From Condylostoma magnum (taxonomy: Eukaryota > Ciliophora > Heterotrichea > Heterotrichida > Condylostomatidae): 38,322 nt of DNA. The notes under the pieces were generated by a model that saw only the letters and a list, made by a program, of their open reading frames with translations, had not been told where the DNA came from and ran no database searches. The DNA lies in NCBI GenBank assembly GCA_920105805.1, contig CAKKTI010000053.1:42528-80849 (forward strand), written 5' to 3'. The position numbers and the translations under genes were made by a program. This document shows positions 33,225 to 38,322 of this stretch, in pieces. Numbering within the stretch: the stretch's first letter is position 1; each line of letters begins with the position of its first letter.

Positions 33225-36200
33225 CTAACTGTTCCTTCTCTTTTCTGATATTCGTTGCAATATACTCTCATATGCTAAAACTGCTATAAAATTAACAGTA
33301 ACAATGGCGACTAAGGCCACTTAAAACTCTACAGGAAATTTAACCATTTCAAGCAGTTCTGTTAAACTATCATAAGTAAGGACTATTAGGCTTAGAATAA
33401 AGCAAATTAGAGCAGCTATGCCCAGTGTTAGAGTAATATTCCTATAAAACGGTTTTCTATAAGGTTTTCCTATTGAGTACGCCAGGCAGATAGCTATAAG
33501 TTATACAGAACTTATAACAAAAATGAGTGAATTCTCATAGCAAGGCACCGGGTCCTCTATATCCCCTCCATGCCATACAAACCAAGTAAACCACTTCAAT
33601 GCAAAATACCCAATTACTAAAAACCCTAACTGTATGATCATTTACCCAATTACACTAGCAATTACTTAGAATGATAATAATGATCCATCTGGCAATCTAT
33701 CAAACAATTTTTCCCTTGGATGCGTCTAAGCCATGAAAAAGGCCAAAGGTAGTATAATAATAAGATCCTGGAACAAGAAATGCATGTCCTAGAACGCAGT
33801 GTCAATGTTATACAAGAAGTCAACTGCCATGAATTATATAAGGGAGTACATTGTCATGTATTTAAAGCACTGGAAGCTGGTAACTAAGGCGCATCTTCCC
33901 TCGCATAGTAGATCAATTACATTTTATAGCTCATTTCCAGTAAATGGGGCAGCTATGCTTGACTCAGCTTTACTTAAAGAAAGTCCTACATCTGCTGCTT
34001 TTAGTGCTCCGCAGTCATTGGCTCCATCACCACACATGCCTACCATTGTATCGTCTTATTGGAAAAATTAAACTAATTGGACTTTTTGTTAAGGAGTCAT
34101 ACGATAGAAGATTTTACCGTTTTGGTATAATAAGTCTTTAAATTTCTGCTTTTTTGTAAGTATTAAAGAAAAGGCCTGGCCTGATACAACTATTTAACTG
34201 TCGTTTTCTAGTTAAAATTCATTTATTTTACTGTCGTTTTCATCTGTCCAGGTTAATTTGTTGTTGTTTTAGTCTAGTAGTACTATTGAGGATTCTTTAG
34301 TAAGAATATGAGAGTCTTTTCCTACTGAAATTGAAGTATAAGGGTTATCTCCTGTTGAAATTACAGATTTTATATTAGCGGCTTGTAGTTTGTCTATCAA
34401 TTAAGCTGCATTTGGCTTTAAATCATTCTATAGTAAAACTAGTCCTAGGAAATTCATGTTATTTGAAATTTCGTATAATTAAGACTCCTCATTATAATCA
34501 GAAAGTGTTTTATAAGCGCAAGCTATTATCCTTATGCCTTATTTCGAGTATCTTTATATCAAGCTCATAACTCGCTTATTGTCACAGTTACATTGACCTA
34601 AAACAACTTCTGGGGCACCTTTTACAAATAATGACAGTTAGTTATCTTATTGCACTATAGCACCCATCTGTTTACTTTCAGAGTTAAAATAGAACAGTTT
34701 TTAAGTTTTTAATTTGTCAGTATTATTTATAACCTTAGCCCTGTGTTTATTAGAGTTCTGTAGTTTCCAATTTAAATTTTAAAACACTGATAGTTCCAGA
34801 TTATCCCCTATGATTTCGTCATCTATTAAAGAAAGTGAGTGACATGTTCCTAGACAATCTTGAAATATCTAACTTGACATACTCGCATTGTACTAGAATG
34901 AGTCTTATTAGTAGTCCCAAACACCTATAAACTTAACAAAATCTTAGGTAATAGTACCAGTTTTATCAAAACATAGTAAACTAACCCTACCAGCTGAGTT
35001 TATTGCATGTGGAGATATGCATGATATTCCTCTTTTCCTCAATCTTCTTATAGCAAAAGAAATTCCTATAGTTAAGCTTATGGGCAAGGCAGGTGGAATT
35101 ACTATAGTAACTAAATCCAAGGAAGATACAATAATAGTTTCTGCACTCATTCCAAATTGTATAAAAACTACTACATTTCATATCAACCCCAAAACAGCTA
35201 AAATTGCTAGAAATCCTATGAATTTAAATGAATCTGAGTAAAATTTGAATCTAGTTTCTTTAGGGAAAATTATAGAGCGAATAATTTCCCCCTTAGTAGT
35301 TTAAAAGCCAGTACCAATTACATAAACATACGATCCTTCATTACAATACTTAGCAATAGTCCCGGAGCTCAGTATAGACTTTTTCTCTAGCATCCCAGTG
35401 TATTTCTCCTTAGTAACTGGTACGGATTCCCCAGTTAGCATACTTTCATCAACCAAGCAACTGCCACTTATCAATATACAGTCACAAGGTAGCACCATAT
35501 CTCTTTAAAGTCTTACGATATCTCCAGGAACTATCATTTTACTGCTTATTTCTATAAGCTCTCCATTTCTTATTACATGGACTATCGACTTAAATAGTGC
35601 CATTTTTCTAACACTTTTTATATTGGATCTCGTCTCCCATATACTTTCTATTAAGGACAGCAATGACAATACCAGTATAACACATGAGTACATTACATAA
35701 TCGTCGTACATCCATAGAAGAATACTGAAAATTTAGAATATAAAGAAGGGATGAATGATCTCGTCAAATAACAGTTTGAAGATATTTGGCATGGGAATCT
35801 TTATCTAACACTTACCAAAAAGATTCAATAGCTCTGAAGCTTCATTTTCCTGTAATCCTTAAAACTCACGATTAAGTTAAGGTTAAAATTGTAAAATCTG
35901 GATTTATTAAGAACCTTTGATATTATAGAATCTAGTAAATTTGTATTCGAATAAGTTTATCTCTATTGGGCTGATATTTTTTATGTCTCCTAATATTTTT
36001 TGGCTTACACTCAACTTTTAAAGGGAAATTATGTAATAGGAGCCAGATCTGTCAACAATCTCAATATCAGTGGCTAGTTCAGATTGGCATTGTTAATATT
36101 TCAAGCGTCGTATGGGATAGAATCAATCATTTAACAAGTAAGCAATTCCTGCAGTCAAAACACAAATAAGTGTAAAAAACACCTTGGCTGTAGTACTGTA

Positions 36201-36275
36201 TCTTAAAAACTTATAAGCCATCACATCCAAATGCTCTTAAGTGTCCTACTGAGATAATTATTGATATTCTTTCAT
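33225..36275 (-). CDS. P5B-type ATPase (ATP13A2/YPK9-like)
   Basis: 1016 aa in one uninterrupted frame. N-terminal membrane segments ([19 protein letters not shown] and later [19 protein letters not shown]) precede the actuator motif [10 protein letters not shown] (about 281). TM4 carries [11 protein letters not shown] (394-398), the PPALP signature of subgroup P5B, against PPELP in P5A. Then come [20 protein letters not shown] with phosphorylated Asp437 in [18 protein letters not shown] in the nucleotide domain, and [20 protein letters not shown] (near 748), followed by six C-terminal helices. P5B pumps export polyamines from late endosomes or lysosomes (family knowledge). The start is MKEYQQLSQQ; the frame stays readable upstream of it but has no nearby Met. 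The stop is TAG 33227-33225. Confidence 0.95.
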
Positions 36276-36700
36276 TATTTTTATTACTAAATTGAAATAA
36301 TCTTACTTATAATAGAAAAACGCATATATTTCGTAATTACTAAATCTTATATACAGTTTCTTAAATATAATAAATGTACTGCAATCGTAGCCCTAATTCA
36401 AATGATTTTATAAGCAAGAATAAAAGAAACATAATTTTTGTCCGTACTTAATCTGACACCGTCCTCCCTAGAAATAAAACGTAATAAAGTAGTAGACATA
36501 TGACTACTGTTTAGCCTATAGCACAGGCTAAAAATAATTGACTTTCCAATTACTTGAAATAAATAAGAGGCAAAGAACCTAGTTAAACAAATACTAATTA
36601 ATAATAAATAATTCCTAAAAGCACTAGAAATTAAACCTGACTATTACAAAAAAACATTAGTTCTGGATAAATAGCCTAAAACACTCCTCTTACACCGGAT
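36276..36700. promoter_or_regulatory. Divergent intergenic region between ATPase and kinase
   Basis: 425 nt of AT-rich sequence between two head-to-head genes, much longer than the other divergent gaps here. The ATPase frame can be read upstream for about 40 codons (YEIYAFFYYKQDYFNLVIKI) but without a start codon. It probably contains both promoters; no element recognised. Confidence 0.4.
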
Positions 36701-37834
<1,134 letters not shown>

Positions 37835-37851
37835 GCAAAATTTTACATAAA

Positions 37852-38322
37852 CTAAGGTGCTAAAACCCTTGCAGTTCTATCCGCTCCAGTTGACAGTAAA
37901 ATAGGCAAATAAGGATGCCATTTAGCAGATACTACCTTATCATCATGCGGCTCTATTTTAAAAGTCTGATTATGATTCATATCAACAATTCCAATACTGT
38001 TATCAAATGATGCTGAGATTAACCACTTATTATCAGACGAAAATTCTACACTTCTACAGTCTGCGTTATGATGTTTAAACTTCCCAAATAGTTTCCCAGC
38101 AGTTATATCCCACAATGTCACAATTCCATCATCATGACCAACAGCTGCAGTATTGGATCTAGACTATGACGCTGTTCTTTGTCCTTTATTGATAAACATT
38201 TACGCAATTTTAGACTTAGTTTCAGCTCGCATTTGGGAAGCAGAGTTGTTAAGTCCAACACTGTTCATTTCTCCAAAAGACTACGCGTCTATACTAGATA
38301 CTGACTTATTTACTCGTACATC
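37852..38322 (-). CDS. WD40-repeat protein, 5' part outside the window
   Basis: The last 156 residues of a minus-strand gene. A low-complexity linker (SFGEMNSVGLNNSASQMRAE) precedes at least two or three WD40 blades: VGHDDGIVTLWDITAGKLF, then HHNADCRSVEFSSDNKWLIS with ASFDNSIGIVDM, then PHDDKVVSAKWHPYLPILLS with TGADRTARVLAP. Scaffold function is expected for a beta-propeller; the specific protein cannot be named from this part. The stop is TAG 37854-37852, 17 nt from the stop of the convergent kinase gene. Confidence 0.85.

Overview
The window reads as protein-coding nuclear DNA of a heterotrich ciliate that uses the Condylostoma-type genetic code (NCBI table 28). TAA and TAG are read as Gln and TGA as Trp inside genes, and all three also end genes. 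Seen here: TGA sits at conserved Trp positions in the CFAP36-like, protein kinase, kelch and discoidin-like genes, while the ribosomal protein uS7/RPS5 gene ends with TGA at exactly the family C-terminus and the acetyl-CoA synthetase gene ends with TAG. A karyorelict code, where only UGA stops, therefore fits less well. The DNA is AT-rich, two introns of 15 and 16 nt are visible, and spacing is very tight (often 1-20 nt between genes), all as known for heterotrich macronuclei. The species assignment is inference. Because no codon is always a stop, gene ends are chosen from family length, tandem stop-like codons and the neighbouring gene, and many are uncertain by a few codons.

Layout. 1-866: 3' part of an endonuclease/exonuclease/phosphatase-fold gene (+). 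871-2160: discoidin-like/coiled-coil protein (+). 2188-2745: small multi-pass membrane protein (-). 2756-4267: unknown 503-aa protein (+). 4264-4554: small double-Cys-motif protein (-). 4604-5239: RPS5 (-), with a G/T-rich, nearly C-free upstream region. 5430-7475: AT-rich stretch without a supportable gene, holding a diverged tandem repeat. 7476-10832: Cys-rich multi-pass membrane protein (-). 10831-12004: unknown protein with a 16-nt intron (+). 12188-19261: giant Notch/LNR plus beta-helix plus multi-pass membrane protein (+). 19320-23780: second Cys-rich multi-pass membrane protein (+). 23920-25215: kelch protein. 25221-26366: CFAP36/BART-domain protein. 26368-27216 and 27218-28108: two coiled-coil or basic proteins. 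28268-29074: RBR E3 ubiquitin ligase (-). 29607-30095 and 30068-30925: two small basic proteins, convergent and overlapping. 30931-32886: acetyl-CoA synthetase (+). 32907-33212: small helical protein (+). 33225-36275: P5B-type ATPase (-). 36701-37834: AMPK/MARK-like kinase (+). 37852-38322: WD40 protein, 5' part cut by the window end (-).

Functional themes: a 16-kb block of three large surface proteins that share an architecture (extracellular recognition region, Cys-rich stalk, C-terminal multi-pass membrane region); a head-to-tail run of kelch, CFAP36-like and coiled-coil genes that looks cytoskeletal or ciliary; and housekeeping genes (RPS5, acetyl-CoA synthetase, P5B ATPase, RBR ligase, kinase). 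No mobile element, CRISPR array or tRNA gene was recognised.
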